Below, piece by piece: positions 54,952 to 63,120 of a stretch of DNA of 64,000 nucleotides (within the stretch, counting starts at the first letter, position 1; the number at the start of each line of letters is the position of its first letter). The notes below the pieces were generated by a model. It was given only the letters and a program-made list of their open reading frames with translations, did no database searches and was not told where the DNA came from. The position numbers were made by a program, and so were the translations under genes. The stretch is from Achromobacter pulmonis (lineage in GTDB: Bacteria > Pseudomonadota > Gammaproteobacteria > Burkholderiales > Burkholderiaceae_B), in the NCBI RefSeq assembly GCF_002885955.2, contig NZ_POQS01000006.1:112888-176887 (forward strand), written 5' to 3'.

Positions 54952-54980
54952 CGCCGCTCTACCAACTGAGCTAAGCACCC
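54905..54980 (-). tRNA. tRNA-Val (anticodon TAC)
   Basis: 76 nt including encoded CCA. The acceptor is GGGTGCT/AGCACCC, the D arm is TTAGCTCAGTTGGTAGAGC, the anticodon loop is CTTACAA (TAC, reading GUN codons), and the T arm is CACAGG-TTCGAA-CCTGT. It is the integration target of the prophage. It is next to hupB on the same strand. Confidence 0.97.
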
Positions 54981-55068
54981 TTTTCTGATGCAGCCTCAAG
55001 ACGAAATTCGCGAAAAATCCGTACAAGCAACTGCCAACCGGGGCACTCAAAAGCATTACGCGGGCCGG

Positions 55069-55097
55069 AGTATACCGGACCGCGCACATGTCGGCAA
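55069..55097 (-). promoter_or_regulatory. Promoter of tRNA-Val
   Basis: On the minus strand, TTGCCG (55092-55097), 17-bp spacer, TATACT (55069-55074). Start would be near 55062, about 80 nt before the tRNA. Confidence 0.65.
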
Positions 55098-55135
55098 ATC
55101 GCATGGCGCCAGGCCTTGCGACCGCCGGCCGTCCA

Positions 55136-55408
55136 TTAGTTGACGGCGTCCTTCAGGGCCTTGCCCGGACGGAACTTCGGCACCTTGGCCTTCTTGATCT
55201 TGATGGTTTCGCCCGTGCGCGGGTTACGGCCGGTGCGGGCGGCGCGCGCCGACACGGCGAACGTGCCAAAGCCAACCAACGTAACCGTACCGCCCTTCTT
55301 CAGGGTGGTCTTGACGGCACCGATCAGGGCGTCGAGCGAACGGCCGGCAGCAGCCTTGGAGATGTCGGCCTTGCTGGCGATATGATCGATGAGTTCGGTT
55401 TTGTTCAT
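55136..55408 (-). CDS. hupB: DNA-binding protein HU, beta-type
   Basis: A 90-aa protein starting MNKTELIDHIASKADISKAA. It carries the HU signature GFGTFAVSARAARTGRNPRT (arm region with the intercalating Pro in RNPRTG) and ends KFRPGKALKDAVN. It compacts the nucleoid and also aids many phage recombination events (for lambda, IHF and HU). Full family length. It lies upstream of tRNA-Val on the same strand. Confidence 0.97.
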   Translation of the reverse strand: MNKTELIDHIASKADISKAAAGRSLDALIGAVKTTLKKGGTVTLVGFGTFAVSARAARTGRNPRTGETIKIKKAKVPKFRPGKALKDAVN

Positions 55409-55760
55409 GCAGGTGTACCCCTCACAAGGTGTGGAGTCTGCCGGAGGTGCAGTCCCTGGCCGTCATGATTGGACGCCACGAAAGACGCAAGACCCGACAA
55501 ACGACGAACAGACAGTGGATAAACTTTTTCTTGCGCTGCAAAGCACAACTTTTAAAGTGCTGCGCCGCTTAGGATTCAATGGCAATGGCCTTCGAACCGT
55601 CAGCGACGCAGACGTGTATTAGGCCTTGGCGTAGGGCGGCTGTCAAGCGAAAACCTCACCACAACCCGCGCCAATACTAGCTTTTAGCCCTTTTCGCAAT
55701 AAACAGAAACACGCAAATTTGCGTTTGCGCGACACTGCGCCGCGAGCGCTTGCCCGGGCT
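55409..55760. other. Intergenic region upstream of hupB
   Basis: About 350 bp with no supported gene. It should hold the hupB promoter (minus strand). I do not see an unambiguous -10/-35 pair. Confidence 0.4.
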
Positions 55761-56441
55761 TCAAACGTCTGCCCAACGACGCAGCAGGTTGTGGTAAATG
55801 CCGGTCAGCTGCACGATGGAAGGATGCCCCGCCGCGTCCTGGTTCAGGCGCTGGATCGCCACGTCCATGTCCAGCAGCAAGGCGCGCTGGCTGTCTTCGC
55901 GCACCAGGCTCTGCATCCAGAAGAACGAGGACACGCGCGCGCCGCGCGTGACCGGGTTGACCTTGTGCAGGCTGGTGCCGGGATACAGCACCATGTGCCC
56001 GGCGGGCAGCTTGACCGCGCGCGGGCCGTAGGTGTCGTCGATGACGAGTTCGCCGCCATCGTAGGAATCGGGCTCGGAGAAGAACAGCGTGGCCGACAGG
56101 TCCGTGCGCACGCGCTCGGCGGTGCCGGCGATGCCGCGCACGGCGTTGTCCACGTGATAGCCGAAAGCCTCGCCGCCCTCGTAGCGGTTGAAGAGCGGCG
56201 GAAAGATCTTGCGCGGCAGCGCCGCCGACATGAACAGGTTGTTGGCCGCCAGGCGCTGCAGGATCAGGCTGCCCAGTTCCTGCGCCAGCGGATGCTGCTC
56301 GGGCAGCTGGCGGTTGTGTTTGACTTCGGCGGACTGGTAGCCCGCCGTCACCTTGCCGTCGACCCAGTCGGCCGCGTCCAGGCGCCGCCGGATCTCGGCG
56401 GCTTCTTCGGGCGTGAAAATTTCTGCTATCTGTATGAGCAT
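55761..56441 (-). CDS. PKHD-type Fe(II)/2-oxoglutarate dioxygenase (PiuC/YbiX family)
   Basis: A 226-aa protein. The iron ligands are visible as FGYHVDNAV (His-x-Asp) and a distal His in GTSLHKVNPVTRGAR. The Arg of RVSSFFW is in the 2-oxoglutarate position. Length and C terminus (GIYHNLLRRWADV) match the PKHD hydroxylase family often found beside TonB siderophore receptors. No such receptor is adjacent here. Exact substrate unknown. Confidence 0.9.
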   Translation of the reverse strand: MLIQIAEIFTPEEAAEIRRRLDAADWVDGKVTAGYQSAEVKHNRQLPEQHPLAQELGSLILQRLAANNLFMSAALPRKIFPPLFNRYEGGEAFGYHVDNAVRGIAGTAERVRTDLSATLFFSEPDSYDGGELVIDDTYGPRAVKLPAGHMVLYPGTSLHKVNPVTRGARVSSFFWMQSLVREDSQRALLLDMDVAIQRLNQDAAGHPSIVQLTGIYHNLLRRWADV

Positions 56442-56499
56442 GGGCCTTGCCCCGTTTGCGTACTCGGGCGCGCGGCCGCAACGGCGCGCGCTCGCCGCA

Positions 56500-57744
56500 T
56501 TATCCCTTCAGGCAGGCGTTGAGCGCCTGATCGAAATCAAACAGCAGATCGGCCTCGTCCTCGATGCCCACGGACACGCGGATCAGGCTGTCGGCGATGC
56601 CCATCTGCTTGCGGCGCTCGGCGCCCATCTCGTAATAGATGGTGTGCGCGGCCGGCAGCGCCAGGCTGCGCGTGTCGCCCAGGTGGGTCGCCATCAGCAC
56701 CACGCGCAGGCGATTCAGGAAGTCGAAGCAGTCCACGCCGTCGGCCAGCTCCACGCCCAGCAGGCCGCCGAAACGCGAACCGAACAGCGCGGCCGCGCGC
56801 GCGTGCTGCGGGTGGCTGGCCAGGCCGGGGTAATGCACCTTGGCCACGCCGGGATGCTCTTCCAGGAAGCGCGCCAGCGCCAGCGCGTTGGAGCAGTGCT
56901 TGGCCATGCGCAGGGCCAGGGTCTCGGCGCCCACGGCGATGCGGTGCGCCGGTTCGGCGGCCAGCGTGCCGCCCATGTCGCGCAGGCCCTTCTTCTTGAT
57001 CTGGGTCAGGCCCCAGCCGGTGGCCGGCCCCTTGCGGTAGGCCTCGTAGATGTTCGCGTAGTTCGACCAGTCATACAGGCCGGTGTCGGTCACCGCGCCG
57101 CCCAGCGCGTTGCCGTGGCCGCCGATGTACTTGGACAGCGAGTTCATCACCAGCGACGCGCCCACACTGGACGGGCGGAACATCCACGGCGAACTCAGCG
57201 TGTTGTCGACCACGTAGACCAGGCCATGCTCGCGGCAGATCTCGCCGATCACGGCCAGGTCGGCGACCTGCGTGCCCGGATTGGCGATGGTCTCGGTGAA
57301 GACCATGCGCGTCTCGGGCCGGATGGCGGCGCGCACTTGCGAGGAGTCGGTCGCGTCCACGAACGTGATGTCGACGCCGAGTTCCTGCAGCGTGCCGAAC
57401 AGGCTGTTGGTGTTGCCGAACACGAACTGGCTGGACACCAGATGATCGCCACGGCGCAGCAGCGTGGTGAAGATGGCGGCCAGCGCGGCCATGCCGGTGG
57501 CGAAGCTGACCGTGCCCTTGCCCGCTTCCATCTGGCTGACCTTGGCTTCCAGCGCGGTGGTGGTGGGCGTGCCCTGGCGCGCGTAGGTGAAGCCGGCCTT
57601 GCCCTGGAACACCGCGGCGAGTTCGCGTGCGTCGTCGTAGGCGAACTCCGAGGACGGGTGCATCGGCTTGTGCACGGCGCCGTGCTCGGCGGACTGCTTG
57701 CGGTCGGAATGGAGGATCGTGGTGGTAAAGCCGTTCTCGTGCAT
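56500..57744 (-). CDS. Cys/Met metabolism PLP enzyme (O-succinylhomoserine sulfhydrylase/cystathionine gamma-synthase type)
   Basis: A 414-aa protein with the fold-type I gamma-family pattern: FTYARQGTPTTTALEAKVSQ, FATGMAALAAIF and VYVVDNTLSSPW. The PLP Lys lies in SLSKYIGGHGNALGG. The C-terminal part has THLGDTRSLALPA (family: LGG/DxxSLxxHP). It probably transfers sulfur onto activated homoserine in methionine synthesis. Substrate choice (O-succinyl versus O-acetyl) cannot be fixed by eye. Confidence 0.88.
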   Translation of the reverse strand: MHENGFTTTILHSDRKQSAEHGAVHKPMHPSSEFAYDDARELAAVFQGKAGFTYARQGTPTTTALEAKVSQMEAGKGTVSFATGMAALAAIFTTLLRRGDHLVSSQFVFGNTNSLFGTLQELGVDITFVDATDSSQVRAAIRPETRMVFTETIANPGTQVADLAVIGEICREHGLVYVVDNTLSSPWMFRPSSVGASLVMNSLSKYIGGHGNALGGAVTDTGLYDWSNYANIYEAYRKGPATGWGLTQIKKKGLRDMGGTLAAEPAHRIAVGAETLALRMAKHCSNALALARFLEEHPGVAKVHYPGLASHPQHARAAALFGSRFGGLLGVELADGVDCFDFLNRLRVVLMATHLGDTRSLALPAAHTIYYEMGAERRKQMGIADSLIRVSVGIEDEADLLFDFDQALNACLKG

Positions 57745-57794
57745 GATGGCGTGACGCGATAGAAAAGGGATCGACTGCGTAAGCGGCGGGCGGA

Positions 57795-58532
57795 TCAGGA
57801 CCGGCGCTGGCGCACGGTTTCGTAAAGGCAGACGGCGCTGGCGACGCTGACGTTCAGGCTTTCGACCGAACCCAGCATCGGGATGTTGACCAGCTGGTCG
57901 CAGGTTTCGCGGGTCAGGCGGCGCATGCCCTCGCCTTCGGCGCCCATGACCCAGGCCATCGGCTGGCGGGCGTCGACCTGGTGCATGCTGTCGGCGGCCT
58001 GATCGTCGGTGCCGACCAGCCAGACGCCGCGGTCCTTCAGGCTGCGCATGGTGCGCGCCAGGTTGGTGACCATCAGGTAAGGCACGGTGTCGGCCGCGCC
58101 GCAGGCCACGCGCTGCACCGTGGCGTTCAGGCCCACGGCGCGGTCGCGCGGCGCGATCACCGCGTGCACGCCCGCCGCATCGGCGGTGCGCAGGCAGGCG
58201 CCCAGGTTGTGCGGGTCGGTCACGCCGTCCAGGATCAGCAGCAGCGGCGGGCCTTCGATCACGTCCAGCACTTCGTCCACGTCCACCGCCAGCTGGCGCT
58301 CGTCGGCCAGCGCCACCACGCCCTGGTGCCGCGTGCCGCGGGCCAGGCCGTCCAGGCGCTCCATCGGCACCGGATGCAGGCGGCGGCCCGCTTTCTCGGC
58401 CTGCTCGATGAAAGCCTGCATGCGCTTGTCGCGGCGCGACGCCTCTACATAGATTTCCCTGATCGAATCGGGCGCGTGGCGCAGCCGCGCGACCACCGCG
58501 TGAAACCCGGCCAGAACTTGGGTCGACGCCAT
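57795..58532 (-). CDS. rlmB: 23S rRNA (guanosine-2'-O-)-methyltransferase RlmB
   Basis: A 245-aa SpoU-family protein starting MASTQVLAGFHAVVARLRHA. SPOUT motifs are present: DGVTDPHNLGACLRTADAAG (motif 1), WVMGAEGEGMRRL (motif 2) and IPMLGSVESLNVSVASAVCL (motif 3 with the knot). It modifies G2251 of 23S rRNA (E. coli numbering). It lies directly downstream of rnr, the arrangement known from E. coli rnr-rlmB. Confidence 0.95.
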   Translation of the reverse strand: MASTQVLAGFHAVVARLRHAPDSIREIYVEASRRDKRMQAFIEQAEKAGRRLHPVPMERLDGLARGTRHQGVVALADERQLAVDVDEVLDVIEGPPLLLILDGVTDPHNLGACLRTADAAGVHAVIAPRDRAVGLNATVQRVACGAADTVPYLMVTNLARTMRSLKDRGVWLVGTDDQAADSMHQVDARQPMAWVMGAEGEGMRRLTRETCDQLVNIPMLGSVESLNVSVASAVCLYETVRQRRS

Positions 58533-58664
58533 AAATGCAATACCTTTAGATAAACGGACACCCGCCCCAGAGCGGGGCGGGCCGCCGGAAGAACCGGCCA
58601 TAGACGCAATGTTACCCCTTATGGCGCGCGCCATGGCCGGCGCGCACCGGCCCGGGAACCGGCG

Positions 58665-61130
58665 TCAATGGCGCTTGTGCGTCGCCTTCTTGGCGGGCGC
58701 GGCGCGTTTGGACGCCTTGGACGGCTTGCCGGCCTTCTTGGCCTCGGCGCGACGTTCCTTGGCGGTCTGGCCCTTCAGCGCGGCCGGCTTGGGCGCGGCC
58801 GCCTTCTTCACGCGGCGCGATGGCTCGTCCGGCCCGCGGGCGGCCGCCTTGCGCAGCGCGTCGAAGCTGGTGCCCTGCACCAGCCGGAACTCGATGCGGC
58901 GGGCTTCGAGGTCCACGCGCGAAACCTGCACCTGGACCTTGTCGGTCAGGCGGTAGCGCATGCCGGTGCGTTCGCCGCGCAGCTCATGCAGCGCGTCGTT
59001 GAACTGGAAGTACTCGCCGCCCAGCTCCGAGACGTGAACCAGGCCTTCGACGTGCAAGGTGTCCAGCGTGACGAAGATGCCGAAGCTGGCCACGCCGGTG
59101 ACCGTGCCGCTGAAATCCTCGCCCACGCGTTCCTTGACGAACCAGCACTTGAGCCAGGCCTCGACGTCGCGCGAGGCCTCGTCGGCGCGGCGCTCGCTGG
59201 CCGACAGCACCAGCCCCAGCTTTTCCCAGATGGCGTGTTCGTGCTCGCGCTGGGTGCGGCCGATGACGACCGGCTGGTCGTCCAGGCTGGGCACGTAGCG
59301 CTGCCCGGCCAGCAGGGCCTTGATCACCCGGTGCGTGAGCAGGTCGGGATAGCGGCGGATCGGCGAGGTGAAGTGGCTGTAGCCCGGATAGGCCAGGCCG
59401 AAGTGGCCCATGTTGTCCGGGCTGTAGACGGCCTGCTGCATGGAGCGCAGGCACATGGTCTGCAGCAGCTGGTAGTCGGGGCGGCCGCGCACCAGGTCCA
59501 GGAAGTCGCCGTAGTCCTTGGCGGTGGGCGTTTCGCCGCCGCCCAGCGTCAGGCCCATGGTGCGCAGGAATTCGCGCAGCGATTGCAGGCGCTCCGGCGT
59601 GGGCCCTTCGTGGATGCGGTACAGGCCCGGATGCTTGCTGCGGGTCATGAAGTCGGCCGCGCAGGTGTTGGCGGCCAGCATGCATTCTTCGATCAGCTTG
59701 TGCGCGTCGTTGCGCACCGAGGGCACGATCTGCTCGATGCGGCCCAGTTCATTGCAGACGATCTTGGTCTCGACGGTGTCGAAGTCGATCGCGCCGCGCT
59801 TCTTGCGCCCTTGCGACAGCAGCTGGAACAGCTCGTACAGGTGCTGGACCTGCGGCATGACGCTGCGCATGGCGTGCGCGGCCGGGCCGCCGGGCTGCTG
59901 CAGGGCCGCCCATATATTGGTATAGGTGGTGCGCGCATGCGAATGCATGACGGCGTTGTAGAACTGGTAGGCGGTGACCGTGCCGGCCTTGGCGCCGCTG
60001 GCCGGAATGACCATGTCGCAGACCAGCACCAGGCGGTCGACCTCCGGGTTCAGCGAACACAGGCCGTTGGACAGCGACTCCGGCAGCATCGGGATGACCC
60101 GGCGCGGGAAATACACGCTGGTGCCGCGGTCGAGCGCGTCTTCGTCGAGCGCGTCGCCCGGGCGCACGTAATGGCTCACGTCGGCGATGGCGACCAGCAG
60201 GCGCCAGCCCGGACGCTTGCGCTGGCCCGAGCCCAGTTCCACCGGTTCGCAATAGACTGCGTCGTCGAAGTCGCGCGCGTCCTCGCCGTCGATGGTGATG
60301 AGCGGCACGTCGCGCAGATCCACGCGGTCCTTGAGGTCGGCCTTGCGGACCACGTCCGGCAGGCGCGCGGCCTGCTTGCGGGCGGCCTCCGAGAATTCGA
60401 CGGGCACGTCGAACTTGCGCACCGCGATCTCGATTTCCATGCCCGGATCGTCGATCTCGCCCAGCACCTCGGCCACGCGGCCCAGCGGCTGCGTGTGGCG
60501 GGTGGGCTGCGCCATGATCTCGACCGCGACCACCTGCCCGTGCTGGGCGCCGTTGGTGTCGCTGGGCGGGATCAGGATGTCGTGCTTGATGCGCTGATCC
60601 TCGGGGACCACGATGGACAGCCCGTGCTCGTGCAGGAAGCGTCCGACCAGCTTGTTGGTGCGGCGCTCGATGACTTCGACGATGGTGCCTTCCGGCTTGC
60701 CGCGGTATTCGCCCGTGGGCTTGACCAGCACGCGGTCGCCGTGCAGCACCTTGAGCATTTCGCGCGGCGACAGGAACAGGTCCGGCCCGCCGTCGTCGCG
60801 CAGCAGGAAGCCGAAGCCGTCGCGATGGCCCAGCACCTTGCCGGCGATGAAATCCAGTTTGGTGGCCAGCAGCAGCACGCCCTTGCGATTGGGCATCAGC
60901 TGGCCGTCGCGCTCCATGGCGCCCAGGCGGCGTTCAAACCCCACCATGGTCGCGGCGCGCTCGATGCCCATGCGCTCGGCCAGCTCCACCGGAGACAGCG
61001 GCGAGCCCGCGGCGCGCAACGCTTTCAGGATGGCTTCACGAGACGGAACATCGGGATCGAAGTCCGGCGGCGCTTCGGGCAAGGGTGTTGATCTGTTGTT
61101 ATTCGATTCGTTATTCGATCGTTTTGCCAA
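58665..61130 (-). CDS. rnr: Ribonuclease R
   Basis: An 821-aa protein. It has an N-terminal winged helix (SREAILKALRAAGSPLSPVE), cold-shock domains (VLGHRDGFGFLLRDDGGPDL), and the RNB catalytic core with TIDGEDARDFDDAVYCEPVE holding the metal-binding Asp residues. An S1 domain (FSGTVTGVASFGIFVTLDTL) and a Lys/Ala-rich basic C-terminal tail follow. It degrades structured RNA 3' to 5'. It heads the rnr-rlmB pair. Confidence 0.96.
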   Translation of the reverse strand: MAKRSNNESNNNRSTPLPEAPPDFDPDVPSREAILKALRAAGSPLSPVELAERMGIERAATMVGFERRLGAMERDGQLMPNRKGVLLLATKLDFIAGKVLGHRDGFGFLLRDDGGPDLFLSPREMLKVLHGDRVLVKPTGEYRGKPEGTIVEVIERRTNKLVGRFLHEHGLSIVVPEDQRIKHDILIPPSDTNGAQHGQVVAVEIMAQPTRHTQPLGRVAEVLGEIDDPGMEIEIAVRKFDVPVEFSEAARKQAARLPDVVRKADLKDRVDLRDVPLITIDGEDARDFDDAVYCEPVELGSGQRKRPGWRLLVAIADVSHYVRPGDALDEDALDRGTSVYFPRRVIPMLPESLSNGLCSLNPEVDRLVLVCDMVIPASGAKAGTVTAYQFYNAVMHSHARTTYTNIWAALQQPGGPAAHAMRSVMPQVQHLYELFQLLSQGRKKRGAIDFDTVETKIVCNELGRIEQIVPSVRNDAHKLIEECMLAANTCAADFMTRSKHPGLYRIHEGPTPERLQSLREFLRTMGLTLGGGETPTAKDYGDFLDLVRGRPDYQLLQTMCLRSMQQAVYSPDNMGHFGLAYPGYSHFTSPIRRYPDLLTHRVIKALLAGQRYVPSLDDQPVVIGRTQREHEHAIWEKLGLVLSASERRADEASRDVEAWLKCWFVKERVGEDFSGTVTGVASFGIFVTLDTLHVEGLVHVSELGGEYFQFNDALHELRGERTGMRYRLTDKVQVQVSRVDLEARRIEFRLVQGTSFDALRKAAARGPDEPSRRVKKAAAPKPAALKGQTAKERRAEAKKAGKPSKASKRAAPAKKATHKRH

Positions 61131-61152
61131 AGCTAAATTTTCCGTATATAAT
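61124..61152 (+). promoter_or_regulatory. Strong promoter upstream of the first tRNA-Leu
   Basis: TTGCCA (61124-61129), 17-bp spacer, TATAAT (61147-61152), directed to the right. It overlaps the first codons of rnr (opposite strand). It would give a leader of about 200 nt before tRNA-Leu. Confidence 0.6.
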
Positions 61153-61211
61153 GCGCAGCTTCTGTGGTTCGCCCAAGGCTGAACACTGAAGCAGAAAGGT
61201 CAGAGGGCGGG

Positions 61212-61265
61212 ATGAATAATCCAAAGCCCGATTGTAAAACCAACTACGACCTGCTGCACTTCTGA
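61212..61265 (+). CDS. Possible leader peptide, 17 aa
   Basis: MNNPKPDCKTNYDLLHF with GAGGGCGGG before the ATG, inside the leader from the promoter at 61124. It is too short to be sure. Nothing else is visible between 61266 and the tRNA. Confidence 0.25.
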   Translation: MNNPKPDCKTNYDLLHF

Positions 61266-61358
61266 ATGCGGATTTAGTTGATTAATAGTTAACTAACTCT
61301 TGTACCAGATGCGCAACAGGCCGCAGCGTAGCACAACAATCTGACAGTATCTCTCAGT

Positions 61359-61443
61359 GCCCAGGTGGCGGAATTGGTAGACGCGCATGGTTCAGGTCCA
61401 TGTGCCGCAAGGTGTGGAGGTTCGAGTCCTCTCCTGGGCACCA
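61359..61443 (+). tRNA. tRNA-Leu (anticodon CAG), copy 1
   Basis: 85 nt with encoded CCA, acceptor GCCCAGG/CCTGGGC, anticodon loop TTCAGGT (CAG), and the long variable arm typical of tRNA-Leu. Identical in sequence to 62343-62427. Confidence 0.97.
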
Positions 61444-61490
61444 CGGAATTCCAGTCGGAACCTCGATCGAGGTCTCGACAGCAAGAGCTG

Positions 61491-61526
61491 AAAAGCCCCG
61501 AAAATCGCAAGGTTTTCGGGGCTTTT
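61491..61526 (+). terminator. Terminator after tRNA-Leu copy 1
   Basis: AAAAGCCCCGAAAA paired perfectly with TTTTCGGGGCTTTT over an 8-base loop. It also lies just downstream of the minus-strand DTW gene end and can serve both. Confidence 0.85.
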
Positions 61527-61559
61527 GCTTTGTGCCCGGCCTGCCCCGCCATCCCGCCC

Positions 61560-62171
61560 TCAGCGCCAGGGCACTTTTCGGTTCAGGTGATGCTTCGCGT
61601 AGAGGTCGGCGCCCATGCCGGCGATCTGCCCGTCGATCAAGGCTTCGAACGGCCGCAGCAAGGCGTCGAAATTGCGCGGCGCCTCGATGGCGTTCAAGGC
61701 ATGGGTCACGGCCTCGATGGTGGACAGCGCGCCCGGCATGTCGGCATGGCGCACGCGATAGCGCGTCGACAGCCCGGCGGGCAGCATCACGCGCGGCAGC
61801 GCCGCCAGCCGCGGATTGATGTGCAGCAGCTTGCGCGCATGGCCCCAGGTGCCGTCGGGCACGATCAACTGTACGGGCATGCCCAGCTCGCGGCCGTAGC
61901 CCGGCGTCAGCACCTCGGCGCCCTCGCCCGGAAACAGCAGGCGCGGCGCGTAGCCGGGCTGCGTCCAGTCCTGTTCCGAGAAATATTCGCCCACCACGCG
62001 GCGCGCGCCGGCCAAGCCGAGCACGGCCAGCCGCGCCGTGTTCAATGCATGGCGCGCCTCGCTCGGATGCTGCAGCACCACCAGGCGCGTGCGGCATTCA
62101 AGCGAGGGAATCAGCGCGCACAGGCAGTGCGACAAGGGGCGCAGGCAGCGCGTGCAAAGTGGGCGTGGCAT
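61560..62171 (-). CDS. DTW-domain tRNA aminocarboxypropyltransferase
   Basis: A 203-aa protein. Its N-terminal zinc-binding cysteines are CTRCLRPLSHCLC, and the DTW-type motif is VPDGTWGHARKL. SLEC, then LVVLQHPSEARHALNTARLA, is typical of the TapT/TuaA family that makes acp3U in tRNA with S-adenosylmethionine. It is encoded between the two tRNA-Leu genes on the opposite strand. The exact tRNA target is not shown by sequence. Confidence 0.88.
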   Translation of the reverse strand: MPRPLCTRCLRPLSHCLCALIPSLECRTRLVVLQHPSEARHALNTARLAVLGLAGARRVVGEYFSEQDWTQPGYAPRLLFPGEGAEVLTPGYGRELGMPVQLIVPDGTWGHARKLLHINPRLAALPRVMLPAGLSTRYRVRHADMPGALSTIEAVTHALNAIEAPRNFDALLRPFEALIDGQIAGMGADLYAKHHLNRKVPWR

Positions 62172-62252
62172 GGGGCGACACTATATCTAAAGTTGCAGCC
62201 GCCCAACGCGCCAAAAAAATTCCACGAAAAAGTGAAAAAAAGCCGGCACGAC

Positions 62253-62281
62253 TTGCACACTTCTAAAAAAACATGCATAAT
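62253..62281 (+). promoter_or_regulatory. Promoter of tRNA-Leu copy 2
   Basis: TTGCAC (62253-62258), 17-bp spacer, TG-extended CATAAT (62276-62281). Start near 62288, about 55 nt before the tRNA. Confidence 0.7.
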
Positions 62282-62342
62282 TCTTTTCTCTGCTGCTGAA
62301 CACGAAACAACGCGAGAGCGAAGTGAAATGTGAAGCGACAGC

Positions 62343-62427
62343 GCCCAGGTGGCGGAATTGGTAGACGCGCATGGTTCAGGTCCATGTGCCGCAAGGTGTG
62401 GAGGTTCGAGTCCTCTCCTGGGCACCA
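62343..62427 (+). tRNA. tRNA-Leu (anticodon CAG), copy 2
   Basis: 85 nt, identical to copy 1 at 61359-61443 through the CCA. Flanks differ, so the duplication covers little beyond the tRNA. Confidence 0.97.
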
Positions 62428-62462
62428 ATTATTACATCACGAGGTACCTGCGTGATGCGCCA

Positions 62463-62498
62463 AAAAAACCCCGAACGCGTAAGCGTCCGGGGTTTTTT
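62463..62498 (+). terminator. Terminator after tRNA-Leu copy 2
   Basis: AAAAAACCCCG...CGGGGTTTTTT with an inner ACGC/GCGT extension. Bidirectional. It also ends the minus-strand GNAT gene. Confidence 0.85.
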
Positions 62499-62562
62499 AT
62501 TTGCTTGTCTTCTTCTTTGCCCCTTCGATATTCGGCGGCTCCGACGGAGCCGCCGGGCCGCC

Positions 62563-63006
62563 CTACTTCAACGTGCGCGTCATGACGACGTGCGGAATGC
62601 CGGCCTCGACGAACTCCTCGCCTTCGATGCGGAACCCGTGCGCTTCGTAGAAGCCGGCGGCATGCGTCTGCGCGTGCAGCACCAGCATGCGGTGGCCGTC
62701 GCCGTGGCCCTGTTCGATCAGGGCGTCGAGCAACTGGCCGCCCACACCCATGCCGCGGGCCCGCTTGTGGACCGCCATGCGGCCGATATGGCCGTCGGGC
62801 AACAGCCGCCCGGTGCCCATCGGCGTGCCGTCCGGCCCGTAGGCCACGGCATGCACCGAGACCGCGTCGTCGTCGTCCATTTCGACTTCGGGCGGCACTT
62901 TCTGTTCGACCACGAAAACCTCGTGGCGCACAGAATAAGCGTCCTCGCGCAAGCGGTCCCAGGTTCCCAGCGCAATGCGCACCGTAGCTTTTTTATTGGT
63001 CGACAT
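62563..63006 (-). CDS. GNAT-family N-acetyltransferase
   Basis: A 147-aa protein from MSTNKKATVRIALGTWDRLR, with GAGGG six bases before the ATG at 63006. The acetyl-CoA loop is KRARGMGVGGQLLDALIEQG (R/Q-x-x-G-x-G/A). The end is FYEAHGFRIEGEEFVEAGIP, as in ElaA-like GNAT proteins. The substrate is unknown. Confidence 0.9.
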   Translation of the reverse strand: MSTNKKATVRIALGTWDRLREDAYSVRHEVFVVEQKVPPEVEMDDDDAVSVHAVAYGPDGTPMGTGRLLPDGHIGRMAVHKRARGMGVGGQLLDALIEQGHGDGHRMLVLHAQTHAAGFYEAHGFRIEGEEFVEAGIPHVVMTRTLK

Positions 63007-63120
63007 GTCCATCCCTCGCGTGCTGCCTATGAATAAAAGAATCCTACGCCGATTCTCTCAGGGATGAAGATTCCCCAAAAGGGGTACGATCGCAGCTTGC
63101 TCCCGCCTCCGCGCCCCGAC

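Noticed and set aside
56353..57762. 469-codon plus-strand open frame
   Set aside because: Antisense to the PLP enzyme. Same artefact.
58668..61091. 807-codon plus-strand open frame
   Set aside because: Exact antisense of RNase R with low-complexity Ala/Gly/Arg/His sequence. A codon-bias artefact.
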